A stretch of DNA of 64,000 nt from Cyrtodaria siliqua (Eukaryota; Mollusca; Bivalvia; Adapedonta; Hiatellidae). Where the stretch lies: NCBI GenBank assembly GCA_037043455.1, contig JAWPHD010000226.1, positions 186,001 to 250,000 on the forward strand. The letters run 5' to 3'. Positions 34,601-43,309 of the stretch are shown here, piece by piece (position 1 is the stretch's first letter; every line of letters begins with the position of its first letter). The notes below the pieces were generated by a model. It saw only the letters and a list, made by a program, of their open reading frames with translations. It was not told where the DNA came from and did not search any database. The translations under genes and the position numbers were made by a program.

Positions 34601-36064
34601 CAGAAAAAAGAAAGTCATAAAATCTGCTAAAGTTTGGCAAAGTGAAGGCCATATCGTATGACGAGGCAAATTATAGCATTCTTAACAAAATCAAGGGCCA
34701 TAACTCTGCTGTTTATGGTTCGATCTGGCTGGTTTTCGAACTTGACCAAGCTTTCATAAACATTAAAAATCTGATAAAGTTTGGTAAAGATCGGATGAAA
34801 AATGAAGGCCCTATCGTCTTGAGGCAAAATATAGCATTTTGAACTAAATCAAGGGCCATAACTCCGCTGTTACTGGTCCAATATGAATGGTTTTCGAACT
34901 TGTCCGAGCTTTCATTGATATTAACAATCTGATAAAGTTTGTTAAAGATCAGATGAACAATGAAGCCCCTATCGTCTTAACGAGGCAAAATATAGCATTT
35001 TTAACTAAATCAAGGGCCATAACTCGACTTTTACTAATCCAATATGGCTGGTTTTCGAACTTGTCCGAGCTTTCATTGATATTAACAATCTGATAAAGAT
35101 TGGTAAAGATCGGATGAACAATGAAGCCCCTATCGTCTTAATGAGGCAAAATATAGCATTTTTAACTAAATCAAGGGACATAACTCCGCTGTTACTAGTC
35201 CGATATGGCTGGTTTTCAAACTTGTCCGAGCTTTCATTGATATTAACAATTTGGTAATGTTTAGTAAAGATAGGATGAAAAACGAAGGCCCTATCGTCTT
35301 AACGAGGCAAAATATAGCAATATAGTATTTTTAACTAAATCAAGGACCATAACTCCGCTGTTACTGGTCCGATCTGGCTGATTTTCGAACTTTTCTGAGC
35401 TTTCATTGATATTAACAATGTGGTAAAGTTTGGTAAATATAGGATAAATAATGAAGGCCCTATCGTCTTAACGAGGCAAAATATAGCATTTTTAACTAAA
35501 TCAAGGGCCATAACTCCGCTGTTACTTGTCCGATTTGGCTGGTTTTCAAACTCAACCGAGCTTTCATTTAAATTAACAACCTGTTAAAGTTCGGTAAAGA
35601 TCGGATGAAAAATGAAGGCTCTATCGTCTTAACGAGACAATAGTTAACGCCGACGACGGACAACTCGGCATCCCATAAGCCTTCGGCCAGTAGAGCCAAT
35701 AAGTTAAAATCAGGCTTATGGAGGGACTAACAAACTGACACGCATACACCCAGACAATATTGTGATCGCTATGTCGAGAAAAACGGGCTCGTCAAAAACA
35801 AATGAAAACATAGCTTAAACTGTTTTATATGGGAAGAAAGAATGCAATACCTGCATCAAAACAAAGGAGATCATTTGATTCAATCAGATCTTCTGTCTGG
35901 CTTTGGATGACACCTCCAAACACGTACATACAATTTCCATGACTACATGCACATTGTCCCTCACGCACAGGAAAACTACAGTCAGTCACTTTCTTCCATG
36001 TGATGGTCATGTCATTATCCAGCTTTTGTCCCAGAGATGAGGTCTGACTGCTCTGATTTCCCAT
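19553..36064 (-). CDS. Kelch-repeat beta-propeller protein, KLHDC1/2-like (8 coding exons, complete)
   Basis: Spliced coding sequence, in transcript order: 36064-35851, 31291-31139, 30830-30685, 28743-28650, 27850-27698, 22800-22645, 21314-21141, 19641-19553. The total is 1179 bases, 392 codons plus TGA. Every intron is GT-AG and all phases agree. Six kelch blades are visible, with glycine doublets at residues 50-51, 105-106, 156-157, 237-238, 288-289 and 339-340, and tryptophans starting blades at 23, 76, 127, 207, 258 and 310. Blade 3 carries an acidic loop (about 164-181). The order and wording, for example RAAH and FGGR ... NDLHIF, resemble KLHDC1/KLHDC2, which in vertebrates are cullin-RING receptors for C-terminal degrons. 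No clear Elongin-binding box is seen in the 29-residue tail, so that role is not shown here. The N-terminus MGNQSS fits a myristoylation signal. Other kelch families such as RABEPK cannot be excluded. Confidence 0.85.
19938..20455. mobile_element. hAT-like non-autonomous element in intron 7
   Basis: Ends CAGGGCTCGACGTTAG and TTAGCATCGAGCCCTTG are imperfect inverted repeats, and inside both ends lie CTTGCCC-type phrases and their complements. AGGGCTCGA termini are typical of animal hAT elements. No target duplication is visible, so the copy is old. Confidence 0.6.
20620..21080. repeat. Dispersed repeat, copy in intron 7
   Basis: Matches 31930-32870 in intron 1 once the 563-bp insert there is removed. 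Shared landmarks are GCATGGAAAGCT, TTATTTACTGC, AGCTGTACTAAATACAA and TTTATACAAAAGCT. Confidence 0.75.
21141..21314 (-). CDS. Kelch gene coding exon 7 (blade 6)
   Basis: Acceptor TTTTCTGTATACCAG, donor GTAAGG, phase 1 at both ends. It encodes residues 307-363, with CEW at the start, HSVVTVGDKLVMYGG in the middle and a final strand FVLPL. Confidence 0.9.
21780..21830 (-). mobile_element. SINE fragment (tRNA 3' part)
   Basis: On the minus strand it carries the B-box phrase GGTTCGAATCCCACTGGG of a tRNA-derived SINE. The A-box half is not clear. Confidence 0.5.
22112..22184 (-). mobile_element. Degenerate tRNA-derived SINE head
   Basis: Minus strand: GGTAGCACTGGTGTAATGG with GTTAGCATCGCGACTTAG gives an A box and an anticodon arm. 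The B box (GTGCGTTCTGTCCC) is decayed. It lies in intron 6. Confidence 0.5.
22645..22800 (-). CDS. Kelch gene coding exon 6 (blade 5)
   Basis: Acceptor CACACTTGCAG, donor GTTAGC, phase 1 at both ends. It encodes residues 255-305: RKW, APRSFHS, VVVMGGRG and ADFHVFDT, the classic kelch order. Confidence 0.95.
22867..23706 (+). mobile_element. Complete AACAAGA-type element, 'AGGTCAATGACCT' subtype (840 bp), intron 5
   Basis: Starts AACAAG with hairpin AGGTCA-A-TGACCT and subterminal GCTCTACTGAT. It ends with CAGTCGAGCTAA after a GCTCTGCTGATC hairpin arm. The interior is about two to three units with AAGATGGCC and GTAGTCGCTACAA. No open frame. Sister copy at 33587-34514. Confidence 0.75.
23930..24535 (+). 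repeat. Interspersed ~150-bp repeat units, intron 5
   Basis: Four units with 'CCCTATACAAGTCTATGTAA' and 'GGACCATAAGCTTATAG'. Same family as 14500-14970. Confidence 0.75.
24536..25135 (+). mobile_element. 5'-truncated 'AAGATGGCC' element, intron 5
   Basis: Continues from the preceding repeat without the AACAAG start, then carries the family's internal units and the end AATCAGTAGAGCTAA at about 25118. Confidence 0.7.
25740..25830. repeat. Tandem duplication of about 41 bp
   Basis: The block with CCATTACGAACCGAAATGG occurs twice with no differences in its core, within intron 5. Confidence 0.9.
26387..26705. mobile_element. CAG-ended MITE with 5-bp target duplication (319 bp), intron 5
   Basis: Ends CAGGGCTTTTCGTAGG and CCTAGGAAAAGCCCTG. 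The target duplication TCTGA is at 26382-26386 and 26706-26710. A short GCCG-TTTTT-CGGC hairpin lies at 26666-26678. Same design as 15704-16052 and 32064-32626. Confidence 0.85.
26990..27590 (+). repeat. Interspersed repeat, ~165-bp units ('GGGCCATAACTCAGTGG'), intron 5
   Basis: Three to four units with 'AAATACAAAGGGCCATAAC', 'GTGGAAAATTATCGAAC' and 'CTTCCTAGCAAG'. Not coding. Confidence 0.7.
27698..27850 (-). CDS. Kelch gene coding exon 5 (blade 4)
   Basis: Acceptor CATCAACTGCAG, donor GTAAGC, phase 1 at both ends. It encodes residues 204-253 with NKW, ARAAHGMCTVG, VIFGGRD and NDLHIFNV. This is the stretch most like KLHDC1/KLHDC2. Confidence 0.95.
27984..28035 (-). mobile_element. tRNA-derived SINE head fragment, intron 4
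   Basis: Minus strand GGCTGGCGTGGCGCAGTCGG provides an A box, followed by a loop TTTGTAA. The B box is missing. Confidence 0.45.
28192..28394. mobile_element. MITE with 27-bp inverted ends (203 bp), intron 4
   Basis: Ends TGGGTCCGTTCAGGGTTCT and AGAACCCTGAACGAACCCA match with one mismatch and continue inward. No convincing target duplication. A ~50-bp direct repeat (27926-27975 and 28396-28445) surrounds the region. Confidence 0.75.
28650..28743 (-). CDS. Kelch gene coding exon 4 (blade 3, acidic loop and last strand)
   Basis: Starts in phase 0 after TTGTCGTAG and ends at donor GTACGT in phase 1. It encodes residues 172-202: IDDEDDDVVD, a lysine-containing linker, then FGWFNDLYVYNT. A competing AG three bases later would bring an early stop, which fixes the acceptor. 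Confidence 0.9.
28864..29271. mobile_element. hAT-like MITE with TAGTGTTG ends (408 bp), intron 3
   Basis: Ends TAGTGTTGTTCCGATT and CGATTCCCAACACTA. The interior is rich in ATCGAT/TTAATCGAT palindromes. No clear target duplication. The fused remnant at 8826-8855 belongs to the same family. Confidence 0.65.
29300..29502 (-). mobile_element. tRNA-derived SINE, intron 3
   Basis: The minus-strand head has TAGATTAGTGGGAGAGC, an anticodon arm TTGGC-CTCGCAT-GCCAG (alanine-like CGC) and a weak B box. The body ends with ATCATGTCTTGTGTCTTAGG and a CATTGTGACAGCAATATAAA-type tail, a form I recall from bivalve SINEs. Confidence 0.65.
29880..30115 (+). repeat. Interspersed element feeding a minisatellite
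   Basis: 'TTTGACCTTTGACCTTGACG', 'GCGACACAC' and 'TTCATAAAATTCCCATCAGT' parallel 17930-18135. It passes without a break into the 23-bp array. Confidence 0.75.
30101..30640. repeat. 23-bp minisatellite in intron 3, next to the exon 3 donor
   Basis: About 24 copies of a unit containing TATGCCTCCCTTTGTGATTA, with small changes (CTCTA, CTATA, CAATA). In the transcript sense each unit reads AAAGGGAGGCATA. The array starts about 45 bases inside the intron from the exon 3 donor. Confidence 0.95.
30685..30830 (-). CDS. Kelch gene coding exon 3 (blade 3)
   Basis: Acceptor ATTGTTTTAG, donor GTGAGT, phase 1 to phase 0. It encodes residues 124-171: KTW, PSSRDKL, YYFGGFG and an acidic end VDDDDWED. The SSRDKL and FFGGYG-type wording is close to KLHDC2. 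Confidence 0.95.
31139..31291 (-). CDS. Kelch gene coding exon 2 (blade 2)
   Basis: Acceptor GATTATTTTCAG, donor GTGAGT, phase 1 at both ends. It encodes residues 73-122 with LTW, LPSPRSAGS, KLYLFGG and FDTLHVFDL. Confidence 0.95.
31384..31562. mobile_element. TTAA-type MITE (179 bp), intron 1
   Basis: Ends AGGGACACTCCGCAATCTTG and CAAGATTGCCGTGTGTCCCT. TTAA lies on the left, and TTCA (one change) on the right. No coding capacity. Confidence 0.75.
31572..31598. repeat. (TA)n microsatellite
   Basis: Uninterrupted TA run in intron 1. It produces a run of alternating Tyr-Ile in an otherwise meaningless open frame. Confidence 0.95.
31930..32870. repeat. Dispersed repeat, intron 1 copy split by a MITE
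   Basis: Homologous to 20620-21080. The MITE at 32064-32626 interrupts it. Confidence 0.75.
32064..32626. mobile_element. CAG-ended MITE with 5-bp target duplication (563 bp), intron 1
   Basis: Ends CAGGGCCCTCACGC and TTTGGTCATT-side TGAGGGCCCTG are inverted over 11 bases. The target duplication TTATA is at 32059-32063 and 32627-32631. A perfect 9-bp-stem hairpin with loop AATAA lies at 32582-32604, near the right end. Poly-T and GGGG runs fill the middle. Confidence 0.85.
33270..35703 (+). mobile_element. AACAAGA-type element, 'AGGCCCAAGAGGGCCT' subtype, interrupted (2.4 kb), intron 1
   Basis: Starts AACAAG, hairpin AGGCCC-AAGA-GGGCCT, subterminal GCTCTACTGGC. It ends CGGCCAGTAGAGCC near 35700. 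The interior has about seven ~165-bp units ('AAATCAAGGGCCATAACTCC'). A 0.93-kb element of a related subtype (33587-34514) and an A-rich tract interrupt it. Confidence 0.75.
33587..34514 (+). mobile_element. Nested AACAAGA-type element, 'AGGTCAATGACCT' subtype
   Basis: Complete copy with the same ends as 22867-23706 (AACAAG + AGGTCA-A-TGACCT; CAGTAGAGCTAA). It lies inside 33270-35703 and is followed by an A-rich tract at 34515-34615. Confidence 0.75.
35851..36064 (-). CDS. Kelch gene coding exon 1 (start and blade 1)
   Basis: ATG at 36064 gives MGNQSSQTSS, then TWKKV, CACSHGNCMYVFGG and LLCFDA, ending at donor GTATTG in phase 1. An acceptor-like TTTTGTTTCAG ends four bases before the ATG, so an untranslated exon upstream is likely. 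Because no in-frame stop precedes the ATG, an upstream coding extension is not formally excluded. Confidence 0.85.
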
Positions 36065-36179
36065 ATTACTGAAACAAAACAGATAAACTGCTTACAATGA
36101 AATATAACAATTTAATTACCGCCACTTATTTACTTCAAGTAAAGTTAAACAGAACATTAAATAATTGCAAAAAGTGAAA

Positions 36180-36990
36180 CAGAACAATTTAGAGTCTTGA
36201 CACATTTTAAGACACTCACCCCAAAACATATCCAAGACCCATATAATGATGTTTTTTTCTTCTTAAAATTGAAGTCCCTAAATAAAGCCCTCTTCCTGGA
36301 GTATCTTCCTCTAGTAGCAATTAAGTAACAAACTGTAAATAAGAACGATAACTAAACATCATCGTCCTATATCCTCCCATTATAGCAAGGCATGGTGCTA
36401 TTAGTACTGCCCTATTCATAACTTTCACATGACATCATCAAAATAAATTGACCAATCAGTAATCAATAAAATAAAACACCTCCACATTCTGGTAGGGGGT
36501 AAACTCGGTGTTTATCGTTGGTGCTCAACTGACTTTAGCCCTTTATAAAACTAGTTTATAGTGATAATTATATTAAAAGCTTTATTTCTTGTGTACATCT
36601 ATGTATCTTCTTTTGGTGTTGTCGATCTTAAAACAGCAATATGGATACATTTAATTTCAATCATTGTCTAATGTTTTCATTTTTCATATAGAATTTGAGG
36701 ATAAAGTCAGAGTAAACCCCTTTATTTTCACCTACTGAATAATTCAACCTACCGGAAGTTGACCAGATGTGAAAGTTATAATATAACATTCTAAAGAGCA
36801 TTAACTATACCTTGAATTGACATTTTAAGAAATCCCCCCCAAAACATATTCAAGACCCATTTTTCATAGTATTGAAGCCCCCAAAGAAAACCCTCTAACA
36901 TAACTAACATACGATTAATGTAAACTAAGAAAGAAAACTTAACATCGGCGCCCTATTATATATCCTCCAGTCATAGCATGATGCATTTTT
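36180..36990. repeat. Imperfect direct duplication upstream of the gene
   Basis: 36200-36400 and 36820-36990 share 'CCAAAACATATCCAAGACCC', 'TTGAAGTCCC' and 'TATCCTCC' phrases. The dispersed repeat also seen at 13990-14110 lies between them (36430-36540). Confidence 0.6.
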
Positions 36991-38090
36991 ATGGGTACAA
37001 TTGTATGTTCTTTAAAAAAAAAGTTAGGTTTTATCATCCGTTCTGATATAAGAATAGGGGTTGTAGGCCAAAAGTCTATAATGGAGGCCTATGGGAAATG
37101 CAATAGTGGTATATGACCAGTTGAAACGAAATGGTTTGATTCGCGAAAACCAATGACAGTAAAGAAAACTGACAGTTAAGGAATATTTCAAGGTAAATTG
37201 GTGAACTGCTTTGAACATAGTTTGACTAAACGGTGACATGTCATAACTAAGACCGTTAAAAATGGTAAAACAATATTTACCTTCGTGTTTTTCTGTCGGA
37301 TTGCTTTATTTCGTGAAAAAAATGTTTCCCGCGAAATATGAAATCGGTGTTACGATAAAATGTCTTCTTCGTGAAATTAATCCCATGCCGGACAAGTGCC
37401 ACAATGTCATGTTTGATAATTCATCAGAATGAGCTTTGGGGAACATTTACAAATGTTTTTGGGAAAACAAGGGCAAGGGAACATTAGAAATACTTAGGAA
37501 CAAAGCAAAAAGCTAGACTTTAGAATCCTTCTGCCATCTATTTTACATGTTTCTTACATCAACTTTTTTGCATCAGGGTTGGGGTTAGTTAGGGTTAGGT
37601 GTAATAGGACTCAGTTGTGGAGGGGGGTATGTAAATAGATAGGTTTATAAGTGCATTACTACTGTCTTGCCGCAGAGCTAGCTTCTATGGCGATATCGGT
37701 AGAGCCTGCGCTTCATATGCAAGGGGTCCCGAGTTAAGGACTATCGGTCGGCCATCTTTGATCCAAAAAATCCAAAATCTATGAGATAATTGGCCAAGTG
37801 AATTTTTCAGCGATGTACGCATTTTAGGCACGAGCAATGTCAACCATTTAGTACATGACAGTAATTCAACACTATTGATGTGAACATATTAGAAAGAATA
37901 CTTATATGGCAGAAATTGTGCGCTTTATATTCGAAAAGTTTGGTACAGTTTTACTCAAAGTTGTTTTGTTTTTATGTGAAATAAACTGGTCCATAAAATA
38001 GTCCATTCATCCAGCGAGTGCAGACAAGACATCATTTCTGAATAAAATAAGCCATGTTATCACATCATCCAAAATTCGAAGTACACCGTA
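36991..38090. other. No gene seen; possible 5' untranslated or promoter area
   Basis: Lies upstream of the kelch gene. On the minus strand AAACACGAAG-GTAAAT near 37280 is a possible donor of an untranslated exon, but nothing confirms it. A SINE head lies at 37678-37750. Confidence 0.3.
37678..37750 (+). mobile_element. Degenerate tRNA-derived SINE head
   Basis: TATGGCGATATCGGTAGAGC gives an A-box and D arm, and TGCGC-TTCATAT-GCAAG an anticodon arm. The B box is decayed. Confidence 0.45.
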
Positions 38091-38099
38091 AAAGAGATG

Positions 38100-39190
38100 T
38101 CTCCCCCACTGGGGAAAGGGCCATAAATCTGCCAAAAATCATTCAACTGGAACACGATGATGATTTGCGCAACTAGGCTTGCTATTGATCATTCCTACCA
38201 AGTTTAGTTGAAATCCATCCAGGGGATCAGGAGAACTAGTCGGGACAAAGTGCGTGTATTAAAATCTTTAAATGGCCACAACTCTGCCAATTTTTTTTTA
38301 TACGCAACCAAGTTTCGTTGAAAGGTGATCAATGTTTGAGAAGAACTAGTCTGGACAAAGTTTGTGAATTAAAACCTTTAAAGAGCCACAACTCCACCAA
38401 AAATCAATCAATCAGAACACGACAACGATATGCGCAACTAGGCTTGGTACTGATCATTCCAGGTATTAAAGTTTCATTGAATTTCAGCCAGGAGTTCAGG
38501 TAAACTAGTCCCGATAAAGTTTGTGTATAAGGGGCCACACCTATGTCAAAAATCATTCAACCGGAACATGAAGATGATATTATTATGCACAACTAGGCTT
38601 GATACTGATTATCACTGCCAAGTTTCATTGAAATCCGGAAAGAACTAGTTTGTACAAAGTTAGTGATTTAAAACCTTTAAAGGGCCATACCTCTGCCAAA
38701 AATCATTCAACTGGAACAGGACAATGATATACGCAACCAAGTTTTGTTGAAGTCAGACGGTGATTGAGGATAACTAGTCTGTGTATTAAAACCTTTAAAG
38801 AGCGATAACTCCACCAAAAATCAATAAACCAGAACACAACAATGATATGCGGAACTAGGCTTGGCAATGATCATTCCTGACAAGTTTCATTGAAATCCAG
38901 CCAGGGGTTCAGGAAAAGAGGCAATAATATGCGCGACTATGCTTGGTACTGATTATCCTTGCCAAGTTGCGCTGAAATCTGGTCAGGGGTTCAGGAGAAC
39001 TAGTCCGGACAATGTTTGTGTATTAAAACATTTAAAGGGCCATAACTCCACCAAAAATCATTTAAATGAAATACAGCAATAATATGCACAACTAGGCCTG
39101 ATATTGATCATCCCTAAAAAAAATCGTTTAAATCCGGCCATGGGTTCAGGAGAACTAGTCCGGACAAAGTTTGTGTATAAATGGAGGGGC
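38100..39190 (+). repeat. Interspersed ~165-bp repeat array ('AACTAGTCCGGACAAAG')
   Basis: About six units with 'AAAATCATTCAACCGGAACA', 'GGCTTGGTACTGATCAT' and 'GTGTATTAAAACCTTTAAAG'. Related copies are at 40400-41580 and 42700-42950. Confidence 0.8.
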
Positions 39191-39440
39191 TAGAGTACCC
39201 ACAAGGCAAAATTATGAATTTTTGCAAATTTAAGGGCAGGTAACTCAGCTGTTAGCGATCAAATCGGGCTGGTTCAAGAACTCGTCTGAGATCTTATGGA
39301 TATATAACTTCTGTATAAGTTTGGTAAAGATCGGATAGAAAAAGGAGGGGCTAGAGTGCCCAAAAGGCAAAAGTTAACGACGGACAGTCGATGGATAACA
39401 CGTCAGCATCCCATAAGCTCGACTTAGGTCAGTAGAACTC
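39190..39440 (+). repeat. Interspersed repeat, 3' end of the element
   Basis: 'AACTCAGCTGTTAGCGATC', 'GGTAAAGATCGGATAGAAA' and the end GGTCAGTAGAACTCAAAAC near 39420. Confidence 0.65.
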
Positions 39441-39471
39441 AAAACAAAAACTTTTTTTTTTTAAAAAGTTA

Positions 39472-39515
39472 GCCCCCAGTGGGATTTGAACCCATGACCC
39501 CAGGCCAGCAGAGCT
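39472..39515 (-). mobile_element. SINE fragment (B box only)
   Basis: Minus strand GGGTTCAAATCCCACTGGG, the 3' half of a tRNA-derived head. It lies beside an interspersed-repeat end that begins at about 39505. Confidence 0.5.
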
Positions 39516-39970
39516 TATGGGATGGCGAGTTGTCCGTCGTCCGTTGTCTGTCGTAGTCCATTAACTTTTGCCTTGTGAACACGATAGGGCCTTTATTATT
39601 AATCGGTTCTTTACCAAACTTTGCGAGGGTCTTTATATCATTGAAAGTTTAGACAAGTTCGAAAAACCTGCCAGATCGGATTAGTTTCACCAGAGTTATG
39701 GCCCTTGATTTGCTGAAAAAATGCCATATTTTGCCTTGTGAACACTCGAGCACCTTCATTTATTATTTGATCATTATCAATCTTGCACAGATTGTTAATA
39801 TCAATGAAAGATCGGACAAGTTCGAAAACCAGCCAGATCGGATCAGTAAAACCAGAGTTACGGTCCTTGTTTTTTTTGAAAAGTGCCATTTTCAACACTC
39901 TAGCACCTTCATTTATTAGTTGATCTTTACCAAACTTGCACAGATTGTTAATATCAATGAAAGCTTGCAA
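39505..39970 (-). repeat. Minus-oriented ~165-bp interspersed repeat
   Basis: Reverse copy of the 'GGGCCATAACTC' family. It starts with CCAGCAGAGCTTATGGGATG (the reversed 3' end) and has two to three units. Confidence 0.75.
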
Positions 39971-40371
39971 TGGCTAAGCTTTAATTGATATTAGCATTCT
40001 GAATAAGTCAGATGAAAAAATAATAAGCCACTGATTAACAAAGCAAAAGATAGTATTCAATAAATCAAGTTTTAGATATTCTTCACTAGCTTTCATTATT
40101 ATGAACCTTATTTGAGTTGTTTAGATAATGAAATTAGTTGTTGATTCACAAAAATCAAGTATTATAGTTTCAGTATTTTGATAAAGACCACAGACAGATT
40201 TATTGATTTAGCCCACAGACATATTAATAAATAAATTGTTATAAGGTCTGTGTTTAGCCGCTATAGCTTTTTCATAAATGTCTGCATGAAGGTAAGATTT
40301 GACTTGAAGCATTAAGTACTACTGACTTGATGACTGTATACTGTTTTTACACGTGTGGAATCCATTTAAAA

Positions 40372-42190
40372 AACAAGAAGCCCAAGAGGGCCTCTATTGC
40401 TCTACTGGCTATATGGAGTCTGTGGTGGGGAACACAACATCAATATGCGCAACTAGGCTTGGTACTGATCATTCCTGGCAAGTTTCACTCAAATCCAGTC
40501 AGGGGTTGAGGAAAACTAGTCTGGATAAAGTTTGTGTATAAGGGGCCATAACTCTTATCAAAAAGCATTCAACCGGAACACGGCGATGATATACACAACT
40601 AGGCTTGGTCCTGATTATCCCTGCAAAGTTTCGTTGAAATATGGCCTGGGGTTCAGGAGAACTAGTCCGGACAAAGTTTGTGTACTAAAACCTTTAAAGT
40701 GCCAGAACTCCGCCAAAAATCATTCAACATGGCGATGATATGCACAACTAGGCCTGGTACTGATCATCTCTAAAAAGTTTTGCTGAAATCGGCCATGAGT
40801 TCAGAAGAGACTAATCTCGACAACGTTTGTATATTAAAACCTTTAAAGGGCCATAACTCTGCCATAAATCATTCGACTGAAACATGGCGAAGGTATGCAC
40901 AACAAGGCTTGATACTGATCAACTTTGCCAAGTTTCGGTGAAATCCGGCCAAGGGTTCAGGAGAACTAGTCCGGACAAAGTTTGTGTACTAAAACCTTTA
41001 AAGTGCCAGAGCTATGCCAAAAATGTAACTGTAACACGGCGATGATATGCACAACTAGGCCTGGTACTGATCATCCCTAAAAAGTTTCGCTGAAATCCGG
41101 CCATAAGTTGAAGAGACTAATCTCGACAAAGTTTGTTTATTAAAACCTTTAAAGGGCCATAACTCTGCCAAAAATCATTCAACTGAAACACGGCGATAGT
41201 ATGCACAACAAGGCTTTTTACTGATCAACTTTGCGAAGTTTCGCTGAAATCCGGCCAGGGGTTCAGGATAACTAGTCCAGCCAATGTTTGTGTATTAAAA
41301 CCTATAAAGGGCCATAACTCCACCTTTACTGCCAGAACACGGTGATAATATGCACAACTAGGCTTGGTACTGATTTTTTGTTGATATTCGGCAAGTGTCA
41401 TGGTTCAGGAGAACTAGTCCGGACAAAGTTTGTGTACTAAAACTTTTAAAGTTTGTGTACTAAAACCTTTAAAGGGTCCTCTGCCAAATTCGTTCAACCA
41501 GAACACGGCAACTATATGCACAACTAGGCTGATACTGATCATCCCTGCAAACTTTCTTTGAAATCCGGCCAGATGAAGGCCCTATTGTCTTAATGAGGCA
41601 AAATATAGCATTTTTAACTGTGTTACCAGTCCGATCTCGCTTGGTTTTCAAACTTGTCCAAGCTTTCATTGATATTAACCATCTGTGCAAGTTTGGTAAA
41701 GTTCAAATGATAAATGAAGGTGCTAATGTCACAATGCAGAAAATGGCAATTTTCAGCAAAACAAGGGTCACGACTCCGGTGTTACTGATCTGATCTGGCT
41801 GCTTTTTGAACTTGTCCGAGCTTTAATTATTGCTATTAACAATCTATACAAGTTTGGAAAAGATCAAGTAATAAATGAAGGTGCTAGAGTGGTCACAAGG
41901 AAGAAAATGGCATTTTCAGTAAAACAAGGGCCATAACTCCGGTGTAACTGATCCAATCTGGCTGTTCTTCAAACTTGTCTGAACTTTCATGGACGTTAAC
42001 AATCTATGCAAGTTTGTTAACGATCAAATAATAAATGAAAGTGCTAGAGTGTTCACAAGGCAGAATATGGCATTTTTCAGCAAATCAAGGGCCATAACTT
42101 CGGTGTTACTCATCCGTTCTGGCTTGTTTTCAAACTTGTCCGAGCTTTCATTGCTATTAACAATCTATGCAAGTTTGGTAAAGATCAAAT
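40372..42190 (+). mobile_element. AACAAGA-type element with long internal repeat run
   Basis: Starts AACAAG, then AGCCCAAGAGGGCCT (a one-base decayed hairpin) and GCTCTACTGGCT. It continues with about seven 'AACTAGTCCGGACAAAG' units (to ~41580) and four 'GGGCCATAACTC' units. The 3' end is not clear before the next AACAAG start at 42191. Confidence 0.65.
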
Positions 42191-42960
42191 AACAAGAGGC
42201 CCAAGAGGGCCTGTGGACGCGATACAGGCTAAAGTTAAAGTTTGTGTATAAGGGGCCATAACTCTGTCAAAAATCATTCAAAACAGTCTATTAAATCATT
42301 TTAGAATTATTTTATTTTTAGAATTTTGTGATTCTTGGTTTCAAGAAACTCATTACTCAATGAGTGATACAAACAGTCTTAATCTGTTTCTCACAGCAAT
42401 TAAAATGCTCATTCAGTTCTGAGAACACACTGAGTTGCATGATGTCATAATACCAGGGTGGGATGTCAGAATACCAGAAAGTGAAGTCATGATAGAAGCA
42501 ACAAATGAAAATATGAATGAAGCATTCCGATTGGTTGTGTGATAAAAATAGGACCAAAGAAACCACTTAATATAAAGCTCATTACATTCTCAGAACACAC
42601 TGAGGTTTTACTGGACATTGTAATGAGGTTCTTGAAATCCAGAAACACAAAATTCTAATAATGAAATAATTCTAAAATGATTTGATAAGACTGTTTCAAC
42701 CGGAACATGACGATGACATGCGCATTAAGGCTTGGTACTGATCATCCCTGCCAAGTTTCGGTGAAATCTGGCCAGAGGTTCAGGAGAATTAGTCTGTACA
42801 AAGTTAGTGTATTAAAACCTTTAAAGGGTCATAACTCTGCCAAAATTCATTCAACTGGAACACGGCAATTATATGCGCGACCATGCTTGGTAGTCATCAT
42901 CCCTGCCAAGATTTGTTTAAATCCGGCTAGGGGATCAGGAGAACTAGTACATCGTTCCCA
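42191..42960 (+). mobile_element. AACAAGA-type element, partial, with MITE insert
   Basis: Starts AACAAG + AGGCCC-AAGA-GGGCCT. Only a short interior with the TCAA MITE inside is left, followed by 'GGCTTGGTACTGATCATCCC' units to about 42950. Confidence 0.7.
42282..42695. mobile_element. MITE with ~75-bp inverted ends and TCAA duplication (414 bp)
   Basis: Ends AACAGTCTATTAAATC and GATTTGATAAGACTGTT continue as inverted repeats for about 75 bases. TCAA is duplicated at 42278-42281 and 42696-42699. The unoccupied target AAATCATTCAACCGGAACA occurs many times in neighbouring repeat units. Family unknown. Confidence 0.85.
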
Positions 42961-43309
42961 GACGTTCGCTATGCTCACTCCTAAGTGACGCAGATTGCGT
43001 ACATCTGGGTGATAGTTTATATGAATCAATTCAGCCAGTAGTTTCCGTATCAGCAATTTCTGATAAATTGATGTCACTGATGAAAGAAGATTTTAGTGGA
43101 CAAGATGCCATTCAATGAGGAAAGGATAGTAAAATAGTTTTTGAAAGAGTCTCGGTGTCAATAAAGAAACATAATGTTATTCAGATCAAATATTGCGTAT
43201 CGGGGGATCATTTGGGGAAACGGTGTAGTGCCCATTCGACACAAAATACACCCATCGAAAGTGGATCATTTGTAACTGTGATGACAGATGGATGGACGGA
43301 CAATGCCGC

